A stretch of DNA of 21,347 nt from the NCBI GenBank assembly GCA_029256645.1, contig JAQSXM010000008.1:1-21347 (forward strand). Direction: 5' to 3'. This DNA is from Sporomusa sp. Its GTDB lineage: Bacteria; Bacillota_C; Negativicutes; Sporomusales; Sporomusaceae. Below are positions 14,349 through 21,347 of the stretch, piece by piece (within the stretch, counting starts at the first letter, position 1; each line of letters starts with the position of its first letter). Both the position numbers and the translations under genes were made by a program. The notes below the pieces were generated by a model that saw nothing but the letters and a program-made list of their open reading frames with translations, searched no databases and was not told the origin of the DNA.

Positions 14349-17300
14349 ATGCAAAGAAAATGGCGCCGCGCCTGGCTGCGCGGCAAACCGCACTACATGC
14401 GGTACAAACCGGTGCGTACAGCGCCCACGGGCAGTATAAAAGCCAAAGTCTATGACTTGACTGTAAAAGCTGCCAAAAAACTTGCTCCGGTAGCAGCGGC
14501 CGCCGGGATTTTCCTGAGCAGCCTAACAGGTGTGCAGGCTAGCCCCACAGGCGGCAGCATTACGGCAGGGACAGGCAGTATCACCGGGCAGGGGACCAAT
14601 CATGTCACCATTAACCAGACCAGCGATAAGCTGGCGGTTAATTGGAACAGCTTTAGTATCGGCAGCGGCGAAAAAGTGCAATTTATTCAGCCGGGTGCTT
14701 CCTCCATCGCCCTTAACCGGGTGCTGGGCAATAACGCCTCGGCGATTTACGGACAGCTCAGCGCCAATGGCAAGGTCTTTCTCCTTAACCCGAACGGCGT
14801 ACTCTTTGCCCAGGGCGCGCAAGTAAGCGTCGGCGGCCTGGTGGCCTCGACCTTGAATCTCAGCGACCAAGACTTTATGAACGGCACATACAGCTTTAGC
14901 GGCGACAGCCAGCAAGGGGTACTCAATCAGGGGAATATTACGGCAACAAACGGCGGCTATGTGGCGCTCTTAGGCAAAAGCGCCGCCAATGAAGGCGTTA
15001 TCCTGGCCAAGGAAGGCACTGTAGCATTAGGCGCAGGCAGCAAGATCACCTTAGACTTTACCGGCGACGGTCTGCTGACCTTGTCGGTTGATGAGAGCAA
15101 GGTCAAGGCCGAGGTCAAAAACAGCGGCCTGATCAAAGCCGATGGCGGCCTTGTCGTCATGAACGCCAAGGCGGCAGATACCCTGACCGGCTCGGTTGTC
15201 AACAACACAGGCACAATAGAAGCCAGAAGCGTTACCAGTAAAAACGGCGCTATTATCCTAACCGGCGATAGTGTGACCAATACAGGTACCCTTGACGCCA
15301 GCGGCAAACATGCCGGCGAAACCGGCGGCATGGTCAAAGTGCTGGGCGATACCGTACGGCTAGCCGCCGGTGCCACCATTGACGTTGCCGGCGACCAGGG
15401 CGGCGGCACGGCCCTCGTCGGCGGCGCATACCAGGGCGGCGCCAGCGAATACGCGGCCACCAAAACCGTGGTCGAACAAGGGACAAGCATTAACGCCGAT
15501 GCGCTGACTGACGGAAATGGCGGGCAGGTCGTCGTCTGGGCCAATGACACCACCAGCTTTGCCGGCGGCATTTCGGCCAAAGGCGGCAAAAATGGCGGCA
15601 ACGGCGGCAGTGTTGAAACCTCAGGCAAGAAAACCCTGACAGTGGCCGATACCGCCAGTGTCAACACCACGGCGGCAAACGGCAAAACCGGCAATTGGCT
15701 GTTAGATCCGGCGGATTTTACCGTTGCAGCCAGCGACGGTGATATAACCGGCACAACGGTTGGCGGCTGGCTTGCCACCAATAATGTAACCATTCAGACA
15801 ACTGACAGTGGCAGCAGTGCCAGCGGTGGCAGTGATACTGTTACCGGCGCTTTAGGCACAGACGGCAATATTTACATCAATGACACCATCACCTGGGGCA
15901 GCGGTACAACGCTCACCCTTTCGGCGTATAACAATATTTCGATCAACCGCTCCATCACCAATACCGGCGCCGGATCGCTGGCGCTTGCGTATGGGCAAAA
16001 AGCCGCTAGTTCAGGCAACACCAGCAGCTACGCCATCAATGCGCCGGTTAATTTGACAGCCGGCCAGCATTTCAGCACGAAGCTGGGCAGTGACGGCACA
16101 ACGAAGCAGTTTACCGTCATCACCAGCCTGGGTAGTCAAGGCAGTACAACCGGCACTGATCTTCAGGGTATGGGAGGCAATCTGACTGGCAATTATTTCC
16201 TCGGCGCCGACATCGACGCCAGCGCCACCAGAACATGGAACGGCGGTCAAGGCTTTCAGCCGATTGGCTATGCCAGCTGGAACACATTTGGCGGCCACTT
16301 CGACGGCGGCGGGCATACGATCAGCGGATTGACCATTAACAGGAATAATACTCCGAGTTTTAGTAGTCCTCCTGATTATAAAATCGGCCTGTTCGGCCAT
16401 ACCAGTACAACTGCGGACATTCGCAACGTGGGGCTGGTCGGCGGCAGCGTCACCACTGCTTATGGCTACGTCGGCGGCCTTGTCGGCGAGAACAATGGTA
16501 GTATCACGAACAGCTACAACAGCAATAGTGTCTCCGGTACGTCGGGACCCGACGTCGGCGGTCTCGTCGGCTATAACTATGGCAGCATCACGAACAGCTA
16601 TAACAGCGGCAGCATCACTGGCTACCAATGGGTCGGCGGTCTTGTCGGCAATCAATCTGGCGGCAGCATCGAGAACAGCTACAACAGCGGCAGCGTCAAA
16701 GGTTCCTACCGAATAGTCGGCGGCCTCACCGGCAGTAGTTCTGGCAGCATCACGAACAGCTACAACAGCGGCAGCGTCACTGGCTCCGACCAAGTCGGCG
16801 GGCTCGTCGGCTATCAATCTGGCGCCAGCATCACGAACAGCTACAACAGCGGCAACGTCACTGGTTCCACCCAAGTCGGCGGTCTCGTAGGCTATCAATC
16901 TGGCAGCATCACGAACAGCTACAACAGTGGCAGCGTCACTGGCTCCGACCAAGTCGGCGGGCTCGTCGGCTATCAATCTGGCGGCAGCGTCACGAATAGC
17001 TTTTACGCCATTACCGACGCCAATGGCAGCATCAACAACGGCGGCAGCACCGCCGGCAAATGGAGCGGCAACGCTAACGGCACAGGCAAGGCCCTGGCGG
17101 AGCTGAAAAGCGCCAGCTTCTGGACTTCGGGAGAGGGGGCGGCCTGGTCGATGGATACGGTGGGCGGCGCGGACACAATTTGGCGCATCTACGACGGCCA
17201 CACCACGCCGCTGCTTAAATCCTTCCTAAAGCAGACCACCGTTAACGCCGATAACGCAAGCAAGACTTACGACGGCACTACCTCCACCACTGCCACCAAC

Positions 17301-19142
17301 GTGACCTATTCGCCCGGCACCAAAACTGACCTGCTGTCAGGCACTCCTTCCTACATCGGCCGCGACGTGGGAACCTACGGACTGGGCGGTCTTTATTCCG
17401 GCCAGCAGGGGTATGACATCATATATGGACCGGGCACGCTGACGATCAACAAAGCCAACCTGACCCTAAGCGGCACGCGGACCTACGACGCCAGCACGGC
17501 CGTGGCGGGCAGTGTGCTGACGGCCAAGGGCGTGAACGGCGAGACCTTCGCGGTCACCGGAGAGGGGGATGCTACGAATCTCAGCAGCAAGAACGTGCAG
17601 ACAGCCAGCGCTCTCAACTCTGTGACCGGACTGAGCCTGGGAACCAGCACGAATGGCGGCCTGGCGAGCAATTACAATGTGCTGAGTACGACGGGAAGCT
17701 CGGTGACGATTACTCCCAAGACGCTGACGACGGCCTTGACCGGCAGCGTGGAGAAAGTCTATGACGGCACCAATGCGGCGACGCTGACCGGCGGCAACTA
17801 CAGCGCCCTCACCGGCATTATCAGCGGCGAGGATGTGTCTTTGACTATCGCAACCAGCGGCAGCTACGCCGATAAGAACGCCGGCGCAAACAAAACCGTA
17901 ACCGTAAGCGGTCTGAGCTTGAGCGGGGCCGGCGCGGGCAACTACCAACTGGCATCGACCAGCCTTAGCGGCAACATCGGCAAGATCGATAAAGCCGCCC
18001 TGACCATCACCGCCGCGGCAAACACGAAAACCTATGACGGCACAACGACAGCCGCAGCCACACCGACCTATAGCGGCCTGCAAACCGGCGATAGCTTGAC
18101 CGGCCTTGCCGAAGCCTATACCGATAAAAATGCCGGCAGCGGCAAAACGCTGCAAGTAAGTGGCGGCTATACCCTAACTGACGGCAATAACGGCGGCAAC
18201 TATACGGTGACGCTGGTCGAGAATACGTCAGGTAAGATCGACAAAGCCGCCCTGACCATCACCGCCAAGAATGCTGAGAAAATTTATGATAAGCTCGCTT
18301 ATGAAGGCGACAATGACGTTACTTTTGACGGTTTCGTCAACGGTGAAACTGGGGACGTGTTAAACGGCAGCCTGACCTATGGCGGCACTGCCCAGGGCGC
18401 TACTGAGATTGGTACGTATACCATCACCCCCGCAGGACTGACGTCAACAAACTATACCATTAGCTTCAGGGACGGCACCCTGACGATTAAACCGGCAGCT
18501 AAACCGGCAGCCATTACAGATCCCGGCTATATTGCGGCAGTGCAAAATAGGCAGCAAAGCACCGGGAACAATACGGAGGGAGCTGGCGAAAACCAGGCCT
18601 ATCCGCCGGCGGCGAATGCCGCGTCCCGACAGCTGCCTGCCGGACAGGCAAGCCCCATCCAGTATAGCAGTGATACTGCCGGAACGCCGCGTGTAATTAC
18701 GACTGCCGGCGAGACAGTAACCATTGCCCAGGACAGTCTGTTGCAGCTTGCTACCAATCCCGTACAAAAAGAGATTGCGGTGTATCAAACGATAAACGGC
18801 AGTTCGGCGCTGGCCGGTGTCTACCAGGTAGACGGCAGCCAAGGTTCGCTCACTTTACGTAATAGTGACACGTCTTTCACGCCTGTTTCGCCGGCGATGT
18901 CGGCACCTGCAGCCGCTCAAACAGAGACTGCCTCCTTCCAACTGACTGACAGCAGAGGAAATACAGCGAACTTTACCATAGCGTATACTGGCGGCAGCTT
19001 GTATATCCAGGGCGCTAACGCTACAGCCGCCGATATGCTAAACCAAAGCCAGCAGCTAATCACAGCAACATCGCTTGTCGCGGCTCAAGATAAGCTGGGT
19101 ATCGATATAAACAATTTACAAGCGGTGCATTTAGTGAAATGA
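14349..19142 (+). CDS. TpsA-type filamentous haemagglutinin-like exoprotein
   Basis: 1597 residues. AAGGAGG lies 8 bases before the ATG. A long basic N-terminus and hydrophobic stretch end near VQA (about residue 64), giving an extended signal peptide. The TPS/haemagglutination activity domain (about 65-320) contains NQTSDKLAVNWNSFSIG and NPNGVLFAQG (from Asn147), the segment TpsB recognises for secretion. A Gly/Asn-rich beta-helix follows. Seven GLUG-type repeats occupy about 708-885. Five YDG/MBG-like units (KTYDGTT, RTYDAST, KVYDGTN, KTYDGTT, KIYDKLA) lie at about 960-1385, and a C-terminal region of about 210 residues is of unknown type. It is predicted to cross the outer membrane via the product of 19447-21135 and act as an adhesin or biofilm protein. 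G+C is visibly higher than in the first half of the window. Confidence 0.92.
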   Translation: MQRKWRRAWLRGKPHYMRYKPVRTAPTGSIKAKVYDLTVKAAKKLAPVAAAAGIFLSSLTGVQASPTGGSITAGTGSITGQGTNHVTINQTSDKLAVNWNSFSIGSGEKVQFIQPGASSIALNRVLGNNASAIYGQLSANGKVFLLNPNGVLFAQGAQVSVGGLVASTLNLSDQDFMNGTYSFSGDSQQGVLNQGNITATNGGYVALLGKSAANEGVILAKEGTVALGAGSKITLDFTGDGLLTLSVDESKVKAEVKNSGLIKADGGLVVMNAKAADTLTGSVVNNTGTIEARSVTSKNGAIILTGDSVTNTGTLDASGKHAGETGGMVKVLGDTVRLAAGATIDVAGDQGGGTALVGGAYQGGASEYAATKTVVEQGTSINADALTDGNGGQVVVWANDTTSFAGGISAKGGKNGGNGGSVETSGKKTLTVADTASVNTTAANGKTGNWLLDPADFTVAASDGDITGTTVGGWLATNNVTIQTTDSGSSASGGSDTVTGALGTDGNIYINDTITWGSGTTLTLSAYNNISINRSITNTGAGSLALAYGQKAASSGNTSSYAINAPVNLTAGQHFSTKLGSDGTTKQFTVITSLGSQGSTTGTDLQGMGGNLTGNYFLGADIDASATRTWNGGQGFQPIGYASWNTFGGHFDGGGHTISGLTINRNNTPSFSSPPDYKIGLFGHTSTTADIRNVGLVGGSVTTAYGYVGGLVGENNGSITNSYNSNSVSGTSGPDVGGLVGYNYGSITNSYNSGSITGYQWVGGLVGNQSGGSIENSYNSGSVKGSYRIVGGLTGSSSGSITNSYNSGSVTGSDQVGGLVGYQSGASITNSYNSGNVTGSTQVGGLVGYQSGSITNSYNSGSVTGSDQVGGLVGYQSGGSVTNSFYAITDANGSINNGGSTAGKWSGNANGTGKALAELKSASFWTSGEGAAWSMDTVGGADTIWRIYDGHTTPLLKSFLKQTTVNADNASKTYDGTTSTTATNVTYSPGTKTDLLSGTPSYIGRDVGTYGLGGLYSGQQGYDIIYGPGTLTINKANLTLSGTRTYDASTAVAGSVLTAKGVNGETFAVTGEGDATNLSSKNVQTASALNSVTGLSLGTSTNGGLASNYNVLSTTGSSVTITPKTLTTALTGSVEKVYDGTNAATLTGGNYSALTGIISGEDVSLTIATSGSYADKNAGANKTVTVSGLSLSGAGAGNYQLASTSLSGNIGKIDKAALTITAAANTKTYDGTTTAAATPTYSGLQTGDSLTGLAEAYTDKNAGSGKTLQVSGGYTLTDGNNGGNYTVTLVENTSGKIDKAALTITAKNAEKIYDKLAYEGDNDVTFDGFVNGETGDVLNGSLTYGGTAQGATEIGTYTITPAGLTSTNYTISFRDGTLTIKPAAKPAAITDPGYIAAVQNRQQSTGNNTEGAGENQAYPPAANAASRQLPAGQASPIQYSSDTAGTPRVITTAGETVTIAQDSLLQLATNPVQKEIAVYQTINGSSALAGVYQVDGSQGSLTLRNSDTSFTPVSPAMSAPAAAQTETASFQLTDSRGNTANFTIAYTGGSLYIQGANATAADMLNQSQQLITATSLVAAQDKLGIDINNLQAVHLVK
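16470..17010 (+). repeat. Seven tandem GLUG-motif repeats in the tpsA gene
   Basis: Units of about 24-28 residues (VGGLVGYQSGSITNSYNSGS type) begin at 16470. Some are nearly identical in DNA: 16743-16823 and 16902-16982 differ at one base in 81, suggesting recent duplication or conversion. The last unit changes to SVTNSFYAITD. Confidence 0.85.
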
Positions 19143-19164
19143 GCGTAAACAAAGGAGTGTGCTT

Positions 19165-19431
19165 TTGTTGAATAAAGAAATCTTTGCCGACGGCATCAGT
19201 GCCGTCCATGTTACCGGCAATCTGGTCCGCATCGATCTCATGACAGTGCAGCCGTATCTAACCAGCGACAATGGCCAGCCAGTTGTTGAAGTGAATAAGC
19301 GCATTATCATGCCGCTGGAAGGCTTTGTGCAGTCCTTAGCAGTCCAGGACAATATAGTCAAACAACTGATCGATGCCGGAGTATTGAAAAAGAATGAAGT
19401 GCAAGAAGAAAATCAGCCTCATAATTCGTAA
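19165..19431 (+). CDS. Small conserved-looking protein between tpsA and tpsB, function unknown
   Basis: About 88 residues from TTG 19165; AAAGGAG at 19151-19157 gives 7-base spacing, whereas GTG 19159 is too close. It reads IFADGISAVHVTGNLVRIDL, then a beta-like KRIIMPLEGFVQSL and helical DNIVKQLIDAGVLKKN. The pattern of short beta strands, RIIMPLEGF and a C-terminal helix recalls DUF3467-type small proteins, but I cannot confirm homology. No signal peptide or membrane span, so it is probably cytoplasmic. It starts 23 bp after tpsA and ends 15 bp before tpsB, so it is clearly co-transcribed with both. The context suggests an accessory role in exoprotein production or secretion, such as a chaperone; that is inference. 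Confidence 0.75.
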   Translation: MLNKEIFADGISAVHVTGNLVRIDLMTVQPYLTSDNGQPVVEVNKRIIMPLEGFVQSLAVQDNIVKQLIDAGVLKKNEVQEENQPHNS

Positions 19432-19446
19432 GCAAAGGATGATACC

Positions 19447-21135
19447 ATGCGTAAAATTGTCTCATATCATATTAAAAAAATGTGTCCCCTCGCCGCCGCG
19501 GTATGCCTCCTATTGACGACGCCTGTCAGTGCTGCCCTGCCGGAGCAAAATGACAACAGCACCATGCTGGGGGGCATCAAGGAGCATACCCTGCCGCCGC
19601 AGGAGCAAGTCAAACCGCAAATCGAAGTAAAACAGAAAGAACCGGCCATGCCGGCGCAATCCGACCAAACCAAAATTCACGTGGAAAAAATCAGCATCAC
19701 CGGCCAAGCACTTTACAGCGAAGCTGACCTACAGCCGCTCATCAAAGACGCCTATGGCAAGGAGTTGACCCTCGGCGAACTGGAAGTCTATGCCCGGCGC
19801 ATTACCCAGTATTTCCGGGAACAAGGCTATCTTGTTGCCAGGGCTGTTATTCCCGCCCAGACGATTGAAAATGGTGCCGTAACCATCCAGGTGCTGATCG
19901 GACAATACGACCAAATTCAGGTGCAGAATGATTCCGCCCTGCGTCAGACGGCGATTGATCGTGTGCTAAGCCCCCTGAAAAACGGCGATTATATCCAAAA
20001 GGAAACTCTGGAGCGGACGCTGTTGCTGTTATCCGCTACGGACGGTATCAGCAGCAAGGCGACCTTAACGGCGGGCGGCACACCCAGCACATCCAATCTG
20101 GTGATCTCGTTAACCGATACGGCCAAAGCCACCGGACAAGCCTATATCGACAATCATGGCAGCCGGTATACCGGCAAAAACCGGTTTGGCTTCAACTATA
20201 ATCTCCACAACCTCAGCGGGGAAGGCGACACACTTTCTCTTGGCGCTATTTTAGGCAAAGACATGGATGATTACAGCCTGTCCTATCAACTGCCCACCGG
20301 CGGCGGGGGGGCCAAGCTAGGAATCGGCTACTCCCGGTCGCATTATACGCTGGGTGAAACCTTTGCCGATCTTGATGCCAGCGGCATTGCCAAGACCACC
20401 AGTATCTACGAAAGCGTTACCCTTAGGCGTTCCCGCGACTTAAATCTCACAGGTCGTATTGGCTTTGACCATAAAGACCTGGAAGATCGTATTAACTACT
20501 TTGGCTCCAACAGCCGCAAGTCTGCCGACATCTGGAAACTCGGCGTAAGCGGCGACAGCCGAGATAATATGGGGGGCGGCGGCTACAATAGCTTTGGCCT
20601 TACCTTCTCGCTGGGACAACTCGACATGGATTCGCCGGATGCGGTTACCAATGACAGTAGCGCTCACACCGCCGGACATTATAATAAAACCAACCTGAAT
20701 CTCTACCGGATACAAAGCGTGAACAACCGCCTTAACCTCCATCTATCGTTTGCTGGGCAACTGGCCAGCAAAAACCTGGACTCTTCCGAAAAAATCTCCC
20801 TCGGCGGGCCAAGCGGTGTCAGAGCCTATCCGGTCAATGAGGCCTCCGGCGATGAAGGCTATGTGGCGACAGGCGAACTGCGCTGGAACCTGCCTGACCC
20901 CCGTGTGCAATTAACAGCCTTCGTTGATGGCGGGCATGTTACGCTCAATAAAAGCCCCTGGACAAAGGATGCCAACAGTCGCACCTTGTCCGGCGCCGGT
21001 CTGGGTTTTATTTTCAGCCGTCCCGGCGACTATGCCCTGCGGCTTGACTACGCCTGGAAACTGAGTTCCAGTGAGGCTGTTTCCGACACCGACCGTGCCG
21101 GCCGCTTCTGGCTGCAAGGAGTCAAGTATTTTTAG
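19447..21135 (+). CDS. TpsB-type two-partner secretion outer-membrane transporter (ShlB/FhaC/HecB family)
   Basis: 562 residues. The signal peptide ends near VSA (about residue 29). A Pro/Gln-rich linker is followed by POTRA 1 (about 77-152: VEKISITGQALYSEADL, ITQYFREQGYLVARAVIP) and POTRA 2 (about 155-228), then the 16-strand beta-barrel with YIDNHGSRYTGKNRFG early on. SLGGPSGVRAYP at about 450-461 is the conserved VRGY-like motif of the loop that folds into the pore. The C-terminal residue is Phe, as expected for outer-membrane barrel insertion. It secretes the TpsA encoded 300 bp upstream. The exoprotein-first gene order is common in such loci. No terminator-like T-run directly follows. 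Confidence 0.95.
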   Translation: MRKIVSYHIKKMCPLAAAVCLLLTTPVSAALPEQNDNSTMLGGIKEHTLPPQEQVKPQIEVKQKEPAMPAQSDQTKIHVEKISITGQALYSEADLQPLIKDAYGKELTLGELEVYARRITQYFREQGYLVARAVIPAQTIENGAVTIQVLIGQYDQIQVQNDSALRQTAIDRVLSPLKNGDYIQKETLERTLLLLSATDGISSKATLTAGGTPSTSNLVISLTDTAKATGQAYIDNHGSRYTGKNRFGFNYNLHNLSGEGDTLSLGAILGKDMDDYSLSYQLPTGGGGAKLGIGYSRSHYTLGETFADLDASGIAKTTSIYESVTLRRSRDLNLTGRIGFDHKDLEDRINYFGSNSRKSADIWKLGVSGDSRDNMGGGGYNSFGLTFSLGQLDMDSPDAVTNDSSAHTAGHYNKTNLNLYRIQSVNNRLNLHLSFAGQLASKNLDSSEKISLGGPSGVRAYPVNEASGDEGYVATGELRWNLPDPRVQLTAFVDGGHVTLNKSPWTKDANSRTLSGAGLGFIFSRPGDYALRLDYAWKLSSSEAVSDTDRAGRFWLQGVKYF

Positions 21136-21178
21136 CCCATTCTCGAAGAAGAGGCGACGGAACCCCAAGGAAGACGAT

Positions 21179-21210
21179 GGTTCTTTTTGTCAATTATCCC
21201 AAAAAGAACC
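21179..21210. repeat. 11-bp inverted repeat GGTTCTTTTTG/CAAAAAGAACC
   Basis: Arms 21179-21189 and 21200-21210 are exact, with a 10-nt loop. On the plus strand an A-run follows, so it is not a normal terminator in that direction. Confidence 0.6.
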
Positions 21211-21254
21211 AAAAAGGACTATGCCCCTATGCTGCGTGAGACTCGGGAGAGTGA

Positions 21255-21316
21255 CGGCTTCCTAAACCGTCCGAAACTCGCTTCGCTCAAACACAGACGG
21301 TTCTTAACGGAAGCCG
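21255..21316. repeat. Nested palindrome at the window end
   Basis: The outer arms CGGCTTCC (21255-21262) and GGAAGCCG (21309-21316) enclose AACCGTC (21265-21271) and GACGGTT (21296-21302). The centre contains ACTCGCTTCGCT. The ACGGTTCTT segment resembles the REP-like ends elsewhere in the window. Confidence 0.65.
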
Positions 21317-21347
21317 CCCCTCCCCCGGCCTGCGGCCCGTCTCCCTC

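Noticed and set aside
16011..17201. Long minus-strand open frame of 396 codons antisense to tpsA
   Set aside because: It mirrors the GLUG repeats of a strongly supported exoprotein, has repetitive low-complexity Ala/Val/Asp content and no RBS; it follows from G+C-rich repetitive codons. The same applies to antisense frames at 14957-15793 and 17466-18155.
1..21347. CRISPR arrays, tRNA or rRNA genes
   Set aside because: No regularly spaced direct repeats with unique spacers, cloverleaf or rRNA-like sequence was seen on reading; the repeats present are hairpins or protein-coding tandem repeats.

Overview
The window looks like a chromosomal accessory region from a diderm Firmicute of the Negativicutes type (Pelosinus/Sporomusa-like; this is inferred, not shown). 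Strong AGGAGG-type ribosome binding sites, an agr/LytTR-type two-component pair and Gln/His-type amino-acid ABC genes point to Firmicutes. A complete two-partner secretion locus (TpsA exoprotein plus an outer-membrane TpsB pore) requires an outer membrane.

Region 1 (1-6500) is an AT-rich gene graveyard. It holds the C-terminal part of a Rad50/SMC-like ATPase cut by the window edge, a HEPN-type gene broken by a frameshift and a stop, a small zinc-ribbon protein, fragments of IS3-family transposase genes (orfB at 3421-3765 minus, orfA at 6271-6486 plus), and the 3' part of an ArsC/Spx-family gene. The only clearly intact pair is a divergent SDR oxidoreductase and AraC-type regulator (3968-5842). 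Between these lie many palindromic repeats: several families sharing GGGGACGG / CCGTCCCC or TTGACTCA ends, a 73-bp hairpin repeat in two copies, a core motif in three copies and a double-hairpin element in up to three copies.

Region 2 (6500-10875) is a five-gene co-directional cluster behind a strong promoter-like sequence and a terminator hairpin. It encodes a UroD/MtaA-superfamily protein with a His-x-Cys...Cys metal site, a lipoprotein amino-acid binding protein, two HisM/GlnP-type permeases and a GlnQ-type ATPase. The arrangement suggests import of an amino-acid-like compound whose methyl (or similar) group is handled by the UroD-family enzyme; the substrate is unknown. A DUF817-like C-terminal relic and more palindromes follow (10988-11540).

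Region 3 (11632-13963) holds a divergent GHKL histidine kinase (minus) and LytTR response regulator (plus), an agr-like pair without a recognisable AgrB or AgrD.

Region 4 (14100-21135) is visibly richer in G+C. A probably broken small reading frame is followed by a 1597-residue TpsA-type exoprotein (TPS domain, GLUG repeats, YDG/MBG-like domains), a roughly 89-residue protein of unknown function and a FhaC/ShlB-type TpsB transporter, all closely spaced as one operon. The adjacent LytTR system is a candidate regulator, by position only. The window ends in nested palindromic repeats (21179-21316).
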